A stretch of DNA of 64,000 nt from Allonocardiopsis opalescens (GCF_003002095.1 NZ_PVZC01000004.1:620001-684000); one strand, 5' to 3'. Shown: positions 45,813-54,222, counted from the stretch's first letter. The notes: generated by a model not told the origin, from the sequence alone. A program made the numbers and translations.

Positions 45813-47156
45813 TCAGGCGGTGGACCGCACGCCGGGGATCTCGTCATTGCGGAAGGCCTCGACGAACAGTCGGTGGTCCTCGCGCGCCGCGGCGGCGTAG
45901 TCGCGGGCGAACTCCACCAGCCAGGCGGTGAACTCCCGCTCGTGCCCGCGCAGCCGGGACTCGATCGCCTCCTCGGTCTGGAAGCCGACCAGGGTCTGGT
46001 CGGAGTCGGAGTCCGACACGCAGTGCGCCTTGGCGGTGGCCCGGCCCAGGTAGTCCAGCACCGGGGCGATCTCGCCGGGCTCGGTCAGCTCGCTCCAGTC
46101 CAGATCGCTCTGGTAGGGGGAGACCTCGCTGACGACGTAGCCGATCCCGTCCAGTTCGGTGTGGCCGAGCAGCGGGTCGGCGTGCGCCTGCAGGGCGCGC
46201 TGCGACACGGCGGTGCGGTGGCCGTGGTGGGCGAAGTAGCCGGCGATGCGCGGGTCGGTGACCACGCGGCTGGGCGCGGCGATGTTGCCCATCTTCATCG
46301 AGAGCACGATGTCGTTGTCCAGCGCCTCGTTGAAGCCCTCGATCAGCACGCTGTAGGCGGGCAGCCCGGCGCTGCCGATGCCGAAGCCGCCGACACCCAC
46401 CACGTCCTTGACGTCGTAGGCGACGCCGCGGAAGCGCTTGTGCTCGGGGATGCTGTCCAGGTAGCCGGCGAAGGCCGCGCACACGGCGTCGTGCTCGGCG
46501 CGGTCCAGCCGCCGCACGCCCGGCGCCTCGCGGAAGCGCCGGTCGAAGCCCTCGGTCTCGGTGAGGGCGTTGAGCAGGGTGAGCCGGGTGCGCAGCCGGG
46601 TCTGCTGGAGCACGCGGTGCACGGCGCCCTCGGTGGTGCCCAGCCGCAGCGAGTAGGCGTGGTCGTCGGGCTGGTCGACGAACCAGCGCACCTGGTCGAG
46701 GTAGGCGGCGGCGTAGGTCTCCACCAGCCGGTCGATGGCCGCGTCCGACAGGGCCTTGCGCCAGCCCAGCAGCGCCACGCTGGCGGCGAAGCGCTGGAGG
46801 TCCCAGGTGAAGTGGCCGAGGTATGCCTCGTCGAAGTCGTTGACGTCGAAGATCAGCGAGCCCTCGCCGTCCATGTAGGTGCCGAAGTTCTCGGCGTGCA
46901 GGTCGCCCTGGATCCACACGCGGCCGGTGCGCTCGTCGGCCCAGGGGTCGTCCAGGCGGGCGACGTCGGCGTAGAAGAGGCAGGCGCTGCCCCGGTAGAA
47001 GGCGAAGGGGTCGGCGGCCATCTTGCGGAACTTGGTCCGGAAGGCGCCGGGGTCGGCGTGCATCAGCACTTCGAAGGCCTCGACCAGGGTGGTGACGATC
47101 CACTCGCGGCGGGACGCGGTGTCGTCGGTGCGCAGGGTGTCCGCTAGGGAGTCCAT
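45813..47156 (-). CDS. DUF2252 family protein
   Basis: The protein has 447 residues. The family blocks are ADPFAFYRGSACLFYADV, IQGDLHAENFGTYMDGEGSL, FDVNDFDEAYLGHFTWDLQR and VGVGGFGIGSAGLPAYSVLI, with a kinase-like HxN of the phosphotransferase fold (DLHAENFG). The DUF2252 family is related to APH-type aminoglycoside kinases in fold, but its substrate is unknown. ATG 47156 is 132 bases from the divergent HTH gene. The two inverted repeats at 47202-47243 lie in that gap, so both genes may share control. Confidence 0.92.
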   Translation of the reverse strand: MDSLADTLRTDDTASRREWIVTTLVEAFEVLMHADPGAFRTKFRKMAADPFAFYRGSACLFYADVARLDDPWADERTGRVWIQGDLHAENFGTYMDGEGSLIFDVNDFDEAYLGHFTWDLQRFAASVALLGWRKALSDAAIDRLVETYAAAYLDQVRWFVDQPDDHAYSLRLGTTEGAVHRVLQQTRLRTRLTLLNALTETEGFDRRFREAPGVRRLDRAEHDAVCAAFAGYLDSIPEHKRFRGVAYDVKDVVGVGGFGIGSAGLPAYSVLIEGFNEALDNDIVLSMKMGNIAAPSRVVTDPRIAGYFAHHGHRTAVSQRALQAHADPLLGHTELDGIGYVVSEVSPYQSDLDWSELTEPGEIAPVLDYLGRATAKAHCVSDSDSDQTLVGFQTEEAIESRLRGHEREFTAWLVEFARDYAAAAREDHRLFVEAFRNDEIPGVRSTA

Positions 47157-47201
47157 GCCCCGATGATGCCCGGTCCGCCGGGAACGCGCCGGAAGACCGT
47201 C

Positions 47202-47243
47202 TATTGACATGAAGCGTCAATAGGTTGACACTTGCTGTCAATA
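47202..47243. promoter_or_regulatory. Two tandem palindromic operators (TTGACA-type)
   Basis: TATTGAC (47202-47208) pairs with GTCAATA (47216-47222). TTGACA (47225-47230) pairs with TGTCAA (47236-47241), and TA follows. Both are perfect dyads with related arms (TTGAC). They lie between the divergent DUF2252 gene (47156) and the HTH gene (47288), likely two sites for one dimeric regulator. Confidence 0.7.
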
Positions 47244-47287
47244 GGCGGTGGGCATGAGGCCCGCCCCGCGCCGGCGCAGGAGGAGAC

Positions 47288-47749
47288 GTGGGCGGCAACC
47301 GGGCACCGTCGCGCACCGAGCTGATCGACTATCTGGTCAGGCAGGTCGAGATCCGGGTCCTGGACCCGGCCGAGATCCTGCTCGGCGAGAGCGACGCCCT
47401 GGCGGAGCTGCGCGTGTGGACGGCGAGCAAGGCGGCCGGCTGGGCCGGCGAGCTGCTCGGCGGCGACGACGACGCGGCGATGCGCACCGTGATGCGGCTG
47501 CTGATGGCGCTGTATCCCGACGACGGCCCCTTCGACCCGCCCGCGGAGTGGTGGCGCACACCGCTGGGCCGGGTGGTGGTGCGGCGCGTCGGCCATCCGG
47601 TCGCCGCCTCCGTCTCCTACGCCACCGCCGGGGCGATGCTCGGCGTCAGCAGGCAGTTCGTGCACGACCTCGTCGTGCGGGGCCGGCTGGAGCGCCACCC
47701 CGACGGCGGCGTGAGCACCGCCTCGGTGCGCGAGCGCGCCAAGGCCTGA
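47288..47749 (+). CDS. Helix-turn-helix protein of unknown family
   Basis: The protein has 153 residues from GTG 47288, preceded by CAGGAGGAGACG. Residues 1-100 are mostly helical (TELIDYLVRQVEIRVLDPAE, ESDALAELRVWTASKAAGWA). The C-terminal 40 residues form an excisionase- or MerR-like HTH (SYATAGAMLGVSRQFVHDLV, VRGRLERHPDGGVSTASVRE). The first part may be a dimer or ligand domain. I do not recognise the family. It probably binds the tandem palindromes just upstream. A hydrolase gene follows after 63 bases. Confidence 0.72.
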   Translation: MGGNRAPSRTELIDYLVRQVEIRVLDPAEILLGESDALAELRVWTASKAAGWAGELLGGDDDAAMRTVMRLLMALYPDDGPFDPPAEWWRTPLGRVVVRRVGHPVAASVSYATAGAMLGVSRQFVHDLVVRGRLERHPDGGVSTASVRERAKA

Positions 47750-47812
47750 GCCCCACCACCGCCCCCTTCCCCGGCGACCGCTCGGCCGCCCCCATCCCGA
47801 TCCGGAGACACC

Positions 47813-48757
47813 GTGACCGCACCTGCGCCCTTCGCGCCCCACCCCGCCACCGACACCGTCGTCAGCACCGGACCCGTCCCCATCGCCGTCCGCGACCACG
47901 GCGGCGACGGGCCGCCGCTCCTGCTGCTGCACGGCGGCGGCGCCAACCTGGCGGCGATGACCCCGCTGGCCGCGCGGCTGCGCGGCCGGTACCGGGTCAT
48001 CACCCCCGACCTGCGCGGGCACGGCCGCTCCGGCGACGGGCCGTGGGACTGGGACGCGGTGCTCGACGACCTCGCCGCCGTGGCCGGCGCACTGCGGCTG
48101 GAGCGCCCGGCGGTGGTCGGCTGGTCGCTGGGCGGCATGGCCGCCGCGCACTGGGCCCGCCGCACCCCCGACTGCCCCGGAGCGGTGAACATCGACGGGA
48201 ACCCCACTCCGACCCGCCCCGAGCAGCTGCCCGGCCTGGACCCCGGGCAGGCCGCCGCCGAACTGGACCGGCTGCACGCCCTCTTCGACGCCATGAGCGC
48301 CGGGCCGCCGCCGATGACCCGTGCACAGGCCGACGCCCTGATCGAGCAGCAGCGCCAGGCCGCGCTGGGCGGCGGCGCCTTCCCCGGGGACGCCCGGGCG
48401 GCGACCACCGAGCGCAACCTGGTCCCCGAGGGCGAGGTCCTGCGGCTGCGCCCGGCACCGGACACACTGGCCCAGATCCAGCGCGCGCTGCGCGAGCTGG
48501 ACGTGTTCGCGCTCTACCGTGACGCCCGGGTGCCGGTACTGGCCCTGCACGCCACCCGCAACCTTCCGCACCAGGAGCCCTTCGCCGGACTCTACGACGC
48601 CTACCGCGCCTGGCTGCGCGAGCGGCTGGCCGCCACGGCCGCCGCCGTCCCGCTCCTCAGCGGCCACCACCTGCCCGACGCCAGCCACGCCATGGTCGCC
48701 GAGGACCCCGACCGGGTGGCCGCCGTGGTGGCGGACTTCCTCGCGGCCGCGGGCTGA
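47813..48757 (+). CDS. Alpha/beta hydrolase
   Basis: The protein has 314 residues. The oxyanion HGGG is LLLLHGGGANLAAM at 38-50, the nucleophile is Ser105 in VGWSLGGMAAAHWARR, and the catalytic His is in DASHAMVAEDPDRVA near residue 293. A lid region follows the nucleophile (VNIDGNPTPTRPEQ). The fold is that of a small-molecule esterase, lactonase or epoxide-type hydrolase. The substrate is unknown. The start is GTG 47813 after GATCCGGAGACACC. It may be in one operon with the HTH gene. Confidence 0.92.
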   Translation: MTAPAPFAPHPATDTVVSTGPVPIAVRDHGGDGPPLLLLHGGGANLAAMTPLAARLRGRYRVITPDLRGHGRSGDGPWDWDAVLDDLAAVAGALRLERPAVVGWSLGGMAAAHWARRTPDCPGAVNIDGNPTPTRPEQLPGLDPGQAAAELDRLHALFDAMSAGPPPMTRAQADALIEQQRQAALGGGAFPGDARAATTERNLVPEGEVLRLRPAPDTLAQIQRALRELDVFALYRDARVPVLALHATRNLPHQEPFAGLYDAYRAWLRERLAATAAAVPLLSGHHLPDASHAMVAEDPDRVAAVVADFLAAAG

Positions 48758-48825
48758 GCGGCGCGCCCCGGCGGTGCTTGGATGGACCGGGGCCGCCGCC
48801 GGGGCGGCCCGCCGAAGGGAGCGCA

Positions 48826-49380
48826 GTGGCCAGCCAGAAAGAGCGCATGCTCGCCGGTGAGCTGTACATCGCCGACGACCCCGAGATCGCCGCGGACGCC
48901 CTGCGCGGCGCGCTGCTGTGCGAGGCGTTCAACGCCACCTCGGCGGCCGACCCCGCCGCCCGGCGCGCCGCGCTGGCGGAGCTGCTGGGCCGGCTGGGCG
49001 AGGGCGCCGAGGTCCGGCCGCCGCTGCAGGTGGACTACGGCGCCCACATCAGCATCGGAGCGCGCACCTTCGTCAACTTCGGCGCCGTCATGCTCGACGT
49101 CGCACCGATCACCATCGGCGCCGACGTGCAGATCGGCCCGAACGTGCAGCTGCTCACCCCCACCCACCCGGTAGAGCCCGAGCCGCGCCGCGAGAAGTGG
49201 GAGGCGGCGCGGCCGATCACCATCGGCGACAACGTCTGGCTCGGCGGCGGCGCGATCGTCTGCCCGGGGGTGAGCATCGGCGAGAACACCGTAGTGGGCG
49301 CCGGAGCGGTGGTCACCCGCGACCTGCCCGCCAACGTGGTCGCGGTCGGCAACCCGGCCCGCGTCACCCGCCAGATCTGA
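48826..49380 (+). CDS. Maltose/galactoside O-acetyltransferase-type (LbH hexapeptide) enzyme
   Basis: The protein has 184 residues. An N-terminal helical domain (KERMLAGELYIADDPEIAAD) is followed by left-handed beta-helix hexapeptide turns (ISIGARTFVNFGAVMLDVAP, ITIGADVQIGPNVQLLTPTH) with the catalytic His in TPTHPVE. The domain ends with VGNPARV, as in LacA/Maa. It transfers acetyl from acetyl-CoA to a sugar or similar hydroxyl. It is a trimer in the family. The start is GTG 48826 after GAAGGGAGCGCA. It is adjacent to the hydrolase gene and may share its transcript. Confidence 0.94.
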   Translation: MASQKERMLAGELYIADDPEIAADALRGALLCEAFNATSAADPAARRAALAELLGRLGEGAEVRPPLQVDYGAHISIGARTFVNFGAVMLDVAPITIGADVQIGPNVQLLTPTHPVEPEPRREKWEAARPITIGDNVWLGGGAIVCPGVSIGENTVVGAGAVVTRDLPANVVAVGNPARVTRQI

Positions 49381-49385
49381 GCGGA

Positions 49386-50153
49386 CTAGCGGGACAGCTC
49401 GTTCTCGCGGCGGGCCCGCGCCACCGCGGTGCCGTAGGAGACGCAGAACACCACCGCGGCCGGGCCCAGGGTGATCATCGCGGGCGACAGCAGCACCGCC
49501 ATGATCCCCTGAGGCCCGGGGTACTCCCACACGCCCAGCGCCAGCAGCGGGACCAGCAGCACGATCGCGCCGACCGGGATCGACGGCAGCGTCCACATCA
49601 TCGCCGGTCCGAGCCCGACCACCCACGGGCTCATCCGCACCCGGGTGGCGGCCGGGTGCGGCACGGCGCCGGGCGGCGGCGTCCAGTCGGCGCCGCGCCG
49701 CCGCTCCCACTCCGCGCGCAGCGCGGCCGCCTCCTGGTGGAAGCCGGGCACGGTGGCGCTGCTGAAACCGGGCAGGTAGCGCCGGCGGCCGGTGCGGTCG
49801 TAGAGCGCCACCAGATCGGGCCGCCCGCCCGGGCCGGGCCGCGGCACCCCGGTCTCGGACACGGCGCCCACCACCGACTCCACCGTCAGGTCGGCGATCT
49901 GCGACCACGGGTACCGGATGGTCCGGAAGGGCCCCCTCAGCGCGACGCCGCCGTCGTCGACCAGGGTTGCGCTGCGCTCCACCAGCAGCTGCAGCAGGCC
50001 CAGCAGCACCACGAACGGCGACATGGCGGCGAGTCCGATCAGCAGGGCGTCGCCGCCCTCGACGGCCATGGCGATGAAGGCCGTCACCATGAAGGCCCAG
50101 CCGGGCAGCAGGACCATCCGAGCCTTGGCCGCAGGTGCCCGGTAGACGCGCAT
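49386..50153 (-). CDS. PH-domain-like membrane protein
   Basis: The protein has 255 residues. Two transmembrane segments lie at about 13-55, followed by a soluble bacterial PH-like region (ALRGPFRTIRYPWSQIADLT, then VALYDRTGRRRYLPGFSSAT). Two more transmembrane helices near 175-240 end the protein (VGLGPAMMWTLPSIPVGAIV). The layout resembles actinobacterial PH_6/YdbT-type membrane proteins. Its function is unknown. The ATG at 50153 follows GAGGGGAGCGGACC. The gene is convergent with the O-acetyltransferase. Confidence 0.75.
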   Translation of the reverse strand: MRVYRAPAAKARMVLLPGWAFMVTAFIAMAVEGGDALLIGLAAMSPFVVLLGLLQLLVERSATLVDDGGVALRGPFRTIRYPWSQIADLTVESVVGAVSETGVPRPGPGGRPDLVALYDRTGRRRYLPGFSSATVPGFHQEAAALRAEWERRRGADWTPPPGAVPHPAATRVRMSPWVVGLGPAMMWTLPSIPVGAIVLLVPLLALGVWEYPGPQGIMAVLLSPAMITLGPAAVVFCVSYGTAVARARRENELSR

Positions 50154-50239
50154 GGTCCGCTCCCCTCGGCTTCGGAGCCCGCACCGCCGTCCCGGCGGCG
50201 CGCACAGTCTAGATCCGCTCTGTGCGCAGGGTCACCGGT

Positions 50240-50821
50240 TCATCGCGATTCGTTCGCGTCCGAGCCGGTCTCGTCCTCGAACCAGTAGGTCGCGGTGTCG
50301 ATCGCGATCGGGCCGCCCGGCGCTCCGGCCGCGACCCGGAAGTCGCCCTCGGCGTGCAGCCCGGCGAGTTCTCCGGTGCCCGAGCCGGCCACCGCCGTCC
50401 AGCGGCCGTGCGCGACGCCGTCGGCGTCGTAGTAGCCGGCGCAGCTGATCACGAAGGCCCCGGTGCGGCCGCCGAGCGTGCCCTCGATCCGCTCCACGCC
50501 GGTGAGGCTGCCCGAACCGTCGGCGCGCAGGACGCCGACGTGCTGGGCGACGCCGGTGCCGGTGATGCCGCCGGTGAACTCCTCGGTCATGCCGTAGGTG
50601 ACCAGCCGCACGCCGCTGGCGTCGGCCGGGCTGACCTCGGTGCGCCGGTAGGTCTCCGGCAGCACGCGGACCACGGAGCTGAGCTTGCGGCGCTGCGCGG
50701 GCCCCCCGGGTGTCGCAGCGCCGGCCAGCCCGGACGCGGTGTCGTGCGGGGGCAGGGTGAAGCCGAGCGGTTCCAGGGACGCGTCGCCGTGCGCCGTCCG
50801 GGTCTCCGTCCGCTGGGACAT
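50240..50821 (-). CDS. DUF3224-like beta-barrel protein
   Basis: The protein has 193 residues. The C-terminal 120 residues fit DUF3224: VTYGMTEEFTGGITGTGVAQ, LTGVERIEGTLGGRTGAFVI and GTGELAGLHAEGDFRVAAGA, with the allene-oxide-cyclase-like barrel pattern. The N-terminal 70 residues are less conserved and include VVRVLPETYRRTEVSPADAS. No activity is known for the family. The start is ATG 50821 after TTGAGGAGCACAG. It is divergent from a TetR gene with a perfect 19-bp palindrome between them, so it is probably the target of that repressor. Confidence 0.82.
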   Translation of the reverse strand: MSQRTETRTAHGDASLEPLGFTLPPHDTASGLAGAATPGGPAQRRKLSSVVRVLPETYRRTEVSPADASGVRLVTYGMTEEFTGGITGTGVAQHVGVLRADGSGSLTGVERIEGTLGGRTGAFVISCAGYYDADGVAHGRWTAVAGSGTGELAGLHAEGDFRVAAGAPGGPIAIDTATYWFEDETGSDANESR

Positions 50822-50872
50822 CTGTGCTCCTCAAGCCTTCTCGCGGGTTCTTCGTTCTGACACTCAGACGCT

Positions 50873-50891
50873 AATGGCACTAAGTGCCATT
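50873..50891. promoter_or_regulatory. TetR operator, perfect 19-bp palindrome
   Basis: AATGGCACTAAGTGCCATT (50873-50891) has perfect 9-bp arms around one central A. A further GGCA follows. It sits between the divergent DUF3224 and TetR genes and matches TetR-type sites in size. Confidence 0.8.
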
Positions 50892-50959
50892 TGGCAACCG
50901 GGCGCTATGCTCTCCCGTGAGGCGGTCGGGCCTCCACCACGGGCGGCGAAGGGCGGACG

Positions 50960-51538
50960 GTGACCCTGCGGGAGCGGAAGAAGGCGCTGACGCGCTCGGC
51001 GATCGAGGACGCGGCCCTGCGGCTGTTCCAGGAGCGCGGCTACGACGCCACCACGCTGGAGGACGTCTGCGAGTCCGTGCTGGTCTCCCGGCGCACGTTC
51101 TTCCGGTACTTCGGCCACAAGGAGGACGTGCTGCTGGCCCGGTTCCGCGACGCGCTCACCGAGGCCGGCACGCATCTGAGGGACCGTCCCGCCGGCGAGG
51201 GCCTACGCGCCTCGCTCGCGGCGCAGTTCGACCGCGCCGCCGAGATCTACGACGCCGCGCCGGAACGCGAGCTGATCAGGATCCGGCTGCTCAGCACCAC
51301 GCCGTCACTGGCGGGCGGCTACCTGCGGGTGCTCACCGGTTTCGAGTCAATGGTCCGCGCGTTCGCCGCCGAGCGCACCGGCGAGCCGGCCGACGGCCCC
51401 GGCGTGCGCCTGATCGCGGCCGGGGCGATGACCGCCTTCCGGGTCGCCCTGGAGGTGTGGGCCGACGGCGGCGGTACCGAACCGCTCGGCCCGCTGGCCC
51501 AGCGGAACCTGGAACGGCTGCTGGGCGACGTGCGCTAG
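50960..51538 (+). CDS. TetR-family transcriptional regulator
   Basis: The protein has 192 residues. The HTH is in TRSAIEDAALRLFQERGYDA and TTLEDVCESVLVSRRTFFRY (recognition helix SRRTFFRYFGHKEDVLLARF, about residues 30-55). The C-terminal domain is TetR_C_17-like, with ELIRIRLLSTTPSLAGGYLR. The GTG at 50960 is a weak start, with GGCGGACG upstream. It is divergent from the DUF3224 gene. The 19-bp palindrome in between is the likely operator. The ligand is unknown. Confidence 0.92.
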   Translation: MTLRERKKALTRSAIEDAALRLFQERGYDATTLEDVCESVLVSRRTFFRYFGHKEDVLLARFRDALTEAGTHLRDRPAGEGLRASLAAQFDRAAEIYDAAPERELIRIRLLSTTPSLAGGYLRVLTGFESMVRAFAAERTGEPADGPGVRLIAAGAMTAFRVALEVWADGGGTEPLGPLAQRNLERLLGDVR

Positions 51539-51575
51539 GCCGGGCGCGTCGGTGCCGGCGGGTAGGGTGCGGGGC

Positions 51576-52511
51576 ATGCGCGAACCCGCCTGCGTGGGCG
51601 CATTCATCCGCGACGCCGCCAACCGCGTCTACGTGCACCACCGCACCGCCACCCGCAGGCTGCTGCCCGACACCTGGGACATCGTCGGCGGCCACCTGGA
51701 GCCGGGGGAGACGCCCGAGCAGGCGCTGGCCCGCGAGATCGAGGAGGAGACCGGCTGGCGGCTGCGCCGCGTCGAGGCGGTCGTCGCCGACTGGGAGTGG
51801 TGCCTGGACGGCGTGGTCAGGCGCGAACTCGACTACCTGGTGGAGGTCGACGGCGATCTCACCGCGCCCCGCCTGGAGGAAGGCAGGCACGACGCCGGCG
51901 CGTGGGTCGGCCCGGGCGATCTGGACCTGATGATGGCCGGCCGCACCGACGGCGACCGGCGGCTGCGCGACCTGGTGGCCCGCGTGGTGCGCACCCGCCT
52001 CACCGAGCGGCTGCGCCTGGAGCCCATCGGCCCCTGCCACGCCGCCGACCTGCACGCGATCCACCGCGACGAGGCCGTCGCCCACTGGCACGCCGGCCGC
52101 TGGAGCGCGGAGACCGCCGCCTCCTACGCCGCACGCGCCGCCCGCGCCTGGGAGGCCGACGGCGTGCACAAGTGGATCGCCTACGAGCGCTCCACCGGCG
52201 AACTCGTGGGCAGGGGCGGCCTGTCCCTGACCGAGGTCGACGGCGCCCGCCGCCTGGAGGCCGGCTGGACCGTCCGCGACCACCTGCGCGGCCGCGGCTT
52301 CGCCACCGAGATCGGCCGCGCCGCCCTGGCCTTCGCCTTCACCGAACTCGGCGCCGAGCAGGTGGTCGCCTTCACCGAGCCGCACAACACCCGCTCCCGC
52401 GCGGTGATGGAGCGCCTGGGCATGTCGCGCCCGCGCCCCATCACCCACCGCGGCGAGCCCTTCGTCCTCTACACCGCCGACGCGCCGGGCTCAGGCTCAG
52501 GTCGAGGATGA
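51576..52511 (+). CDS. NUDIX hydrolase-GNAT acetyltransferase fusion
   Basis: The protein has 311 residues. The NUDIX box lies at 38-60 and ends REIEEETG, with catalytic Glu55, Glu58 and Glu59 (REIEEE). The N-terminal domain runs to about 145. The GNAT domain covers about 148-311: RLRLEPIGPCHAADLHAIHR, then AGWTVRDHLRGRGFATEIGR (acetyl-CoA P-loop) and FTEPHNTRSRAVMERLGM, the RimJ/RimL type. So it joins nucleotide-sugar or (d)NTP-type hydrolysis with acetyl transfer. TAGGGT at 51563-51568 lies 8 bases before ATG 51576, which fits leaderless initiation. Its substrates are unknown. Confidence 0.9.
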   Translation: MREPACVGAFIRDAANRVYVHHRTATRRLLPDTWDIVGGHLEPGETPEQALAREIEEETGWRLRRVEAVVADWEWCLDGVVRRELDYLVEVDGDLTAPRLEEGRHDAGAWVGPGDLDLMMAGRTDGDRRLRDLVARVVRTRLTERLRLEPIGPCHAADLHAIHRDEAVAHWHAGRWSAETAASYAARAARAWEADGVHKWIAYERSTGELVGRGGLSLTEVDGARRLEAGWTVRDHLRGRGFATEIGRAALAFAFTELGAEQVVAFTEPHNTRSRAVMERLGMSRPRPITHRGEPFVLYTADAPGSGSGRG

Positions 52512-52526
52512 CGGTCGCGCGCCGCT

Positions 52527-52871
52527 TCAGCCCTCGTCCTCCTTCATCGCCTCCAGCAGCTCGTCCAGCCGCCGGTGCCGCTGCTCGACCGCCAGCCGGT
52601 AGGTGTCGATCCAGCTGGTCAGCTCCGCCAGAGCGGCCGGATCCAGGTGGCAGGGGCGGCGCTGGCCGTCGCGGCTGCGGGTAATCAGGCCCGCCGCCTC
52701 CAGTACCTGGATGTGCCGGGAGACGGCCTGCTTGGTGATCGAGAACGGTTCGGCCAGCTCGTTGACGGTCGCGTCGCCGCGCGACAGCCGGGCGATCAGC
52801 GCCCGCCGCACCGGATCGCCCAGCGCGGCGAACGCGCGGTCCAGCCGCTCGTCCTCGCCTTCATCGGCCAC
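52527..52871 (-). CDS. ArsR-family winged-helix regulator
   Basis: The protein has 114 residues from GTG 52871. An upstream TTG at 52895 would add 8 residues. The winged helix is FAALGDPVRRALIARLSRGD, then TVNELAEPFSITKQAVSRHI and QVLEAAGLITRSRDGQRRPC. The tail RHRRLDELLEAM is the pattern of ArsR proteins that go with SRPBCC genes, but none lies next to it. No metal-binding motif is evident. An inverted repeat TCAAC-N6-GTTGA (52892-52907) lies at the start region, fitting autoregulation. Confidence 0.9.
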   Translation of the reverse strand: MADEGEDERLDRAFAALGDPVRRALIARLSRGDATVNELAEPFSITKQAVSRHIQVLEAAGLITRSRDGQRRPCHLDPAALAELTSWIDTYRLAVEQRHRRLDELLEAMKEDEG

Positions 52872-52891
52872 GTTGTCTACCCATCCCTTTA

Positions 52892-52907
52892 TCAACCAAT
52901 GTGTTGA
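52892..52907. promoter_or_regulatory. ArsR operator
   Basis: TCAAC (52892-52896) and GTTGA (52903-52907) form an inverted repeat around CAATGT, in the AT-rich stretch just upstream of the ArsR start at 52871. The wider sequence TATCAACCAATGTGTTGACT gives the same dyad. Confidence 0.6.
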
Positions 52908-52963
52908 CTATAGGCAAGGGGTGGCACAGCGGTCAAGCCCGGCCGGCGGCCGCGGGGGAGCGG

Positions 52964-54160
52964 TCAGCCGGCGGGGCCGCTGATGCGCACCTCGCGCGCC
53001 GCCGCCTCCGGCGCGGCGAAGGCCAGCAGCCGCGCCCCCTCCTCGGCGATCGCCTCGCGCTCGGCCGGGCTCACCCTGAAGAAGAGGTCCACGGTCAGCG
53101 CCGCCGGGCCGTCCGGCTCGACGCGCCCCCTCGGGCCGCGGTGCAGGTCGAGGGACCAGCACGCCTGGACGGTGCCGTCGACCAGGACCGTCGGCAGCAC
53201 CACCGCGCCGACGCAGACCCGGGCGCGCACGGCGTCGGTCATCATCCGGGTGCGGTCGGCGTGGCCGACGACGAGGTTGTCGAACTCCGGCAGGAAGCGC
53301 ACCGGTGCCGGCACGTCGGGGTCCGGCAGCGCGGCGCCGGGCAGGTCGAACAGCTCGCGGCCGTCCTCGCCGCGGAACACCCGCAGCTCCGGGCGGAGCC
53401 GGTCCACGTCGGCGGCCAGCCGGGTCCGCCCCGACCACGCCTGCACGTCGCGGACGCTCGCCGGTCCGAACGCGGCCAGGTAGCGGCGGACCAGCCGCTC
53501 GCGTGCGGCGGCGTGCGCCGGATCGGCCGGGTCGGCGGGCAGCTCGGGCACCGGCGCGCCCAGCCACTCCTCGGCCAGCGCGAACGGGGTGGCGCCGCCG
53601 GTCCGCCACAGGCCGTTGGGCGGCGGATGAACGAGCGCGAGCATCGCCTGGGCCGACCAGCCCAGCGCGGTGGGCGGGAGCCCGGGGCGGCGCTCGGCCA
53701 GCAGCCGGCCCAGCTGCTGGCGGGTGAGGGTGCGCCCGGCCAGCAGCCCGCGGGCCTCCTCGGCCAGCTCCGCCAGGTCCAGGCCCCGGGTGGCGCGGCC
53801 GAAGGCCGCCTGCCGGCCGCGCCGCAGCACCGGGCTCACCAGCGGCCGCATCCACCGGTAGTCCTCGGCGGTGACCAGGTGCTGGGTGCCGCGCAGCAGC
53901 GAGGAGCGCACCACGCTCCGGTCGTGGCGCAGCGCGCTGAGCGCGTCGGTCTCGAAGTCCTCCAGCCGGGTCCATAGCCCGATGTAGGGGGCGTCGGCCT
54001 CCTGGCCCTGGAGTCCGGCCAGGTGCTCGACGGCGGCGTGCGCCGGCAGCGCGGCCCGCCGCAGCAGCAGCTGCCGCTCCAGCACGGCGCGGTTCAGCGC
54101 CCGGCGGGTCAGTACCTGCGGACGCGCGGACCGGGTCAGGACGGGGGTGCTCTGGCTCAT
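52964..54160 (-). CDS. HTH_42 (YcaQ/AlkZ-type) protein, candidate DNA glycosylase
   Basis: The protein has 398 residues. The HTH_42 family is recognised from the N-terminal LTRRALNRAVLERQLLLRRA, the segment VEHLAGLQGQEADAPYIGLW and the central RTLTRQQLGRLLAERRPGLP. In AlkZ-type glycosylases the catalytic site is a Q-x-Q motif near residue 40-55. Here Q51-G52-Q53 fits that, whereas YcaQ/AlkX has Q-x-D. A C-terminal domain includes RFLPEFDNLVVGHADRTRMM. Such enzymes unhook crosslinked or alkylated bases. It is probably leaderless (CAGTCT, minus strand 54167-54172) and faces a WYL regulator. Confidence 0.75.
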   Translation of the reverse strand: MSQSTPVLTRSARPQVLTRRALNRAVLERQLLLRRAALPAHAAVEHLAGLQGQEADAPYIGLWTRLEDFETDALSALRHDRSVVRSSLLRGTQHLVTAEDYRWMRPLVSPVLRRGRQAAFGRATRGLDLAELAEEARGLLAGRTLTRQQLGRLLAERRPGLPPTALGWSAQAMLALVHPPPNGLWRTGGATPFALAEEWLGAPVPELPADPADPAHAAARERLVRRYLAAFGPASVRDVQAWSGRTRLAADVDRLRPELRVFRGEDGRELFDLPGAALPDPDVPAPVRFLPEFDNLVVGHADRTRMMTDAVRARVCVGAVVLPTVLVDGTVQACWSLDLHRGPRGRVEPDGPAALTVDLFFRVSPAEREAIAEEGARLLAFAAPEAAAREVRISGPAG

Positions 54161-54169
54161 GCCGCCAGA

Positions 54170-54212
54170 CTGGCAGCCATCACGGAACGTTCCGTTCCGC
54201 GATGGCTGCCAG
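54170..54212. promoter_or_regulatory. 43-bp near-perfect palindrome in the AlkZ-like/WYL promoter
   Basis: CTGGCAGCCATCACGGAACG (54170-54189), 3 bases, then a 20-base arm (54193-54212) whose reverse complement differs at one position. Both minus-strand CAGTCT (54167-54172) and plus-strand CAGAAT (54210-54215) -10 hexamers overlap the arm ends, at leaderless distance from ATG 54160 and ATG 54223. One bound regulator could silence both genes. Confidence 0.85.
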
Positions 54213-54222
54213 AATCGGGAGC

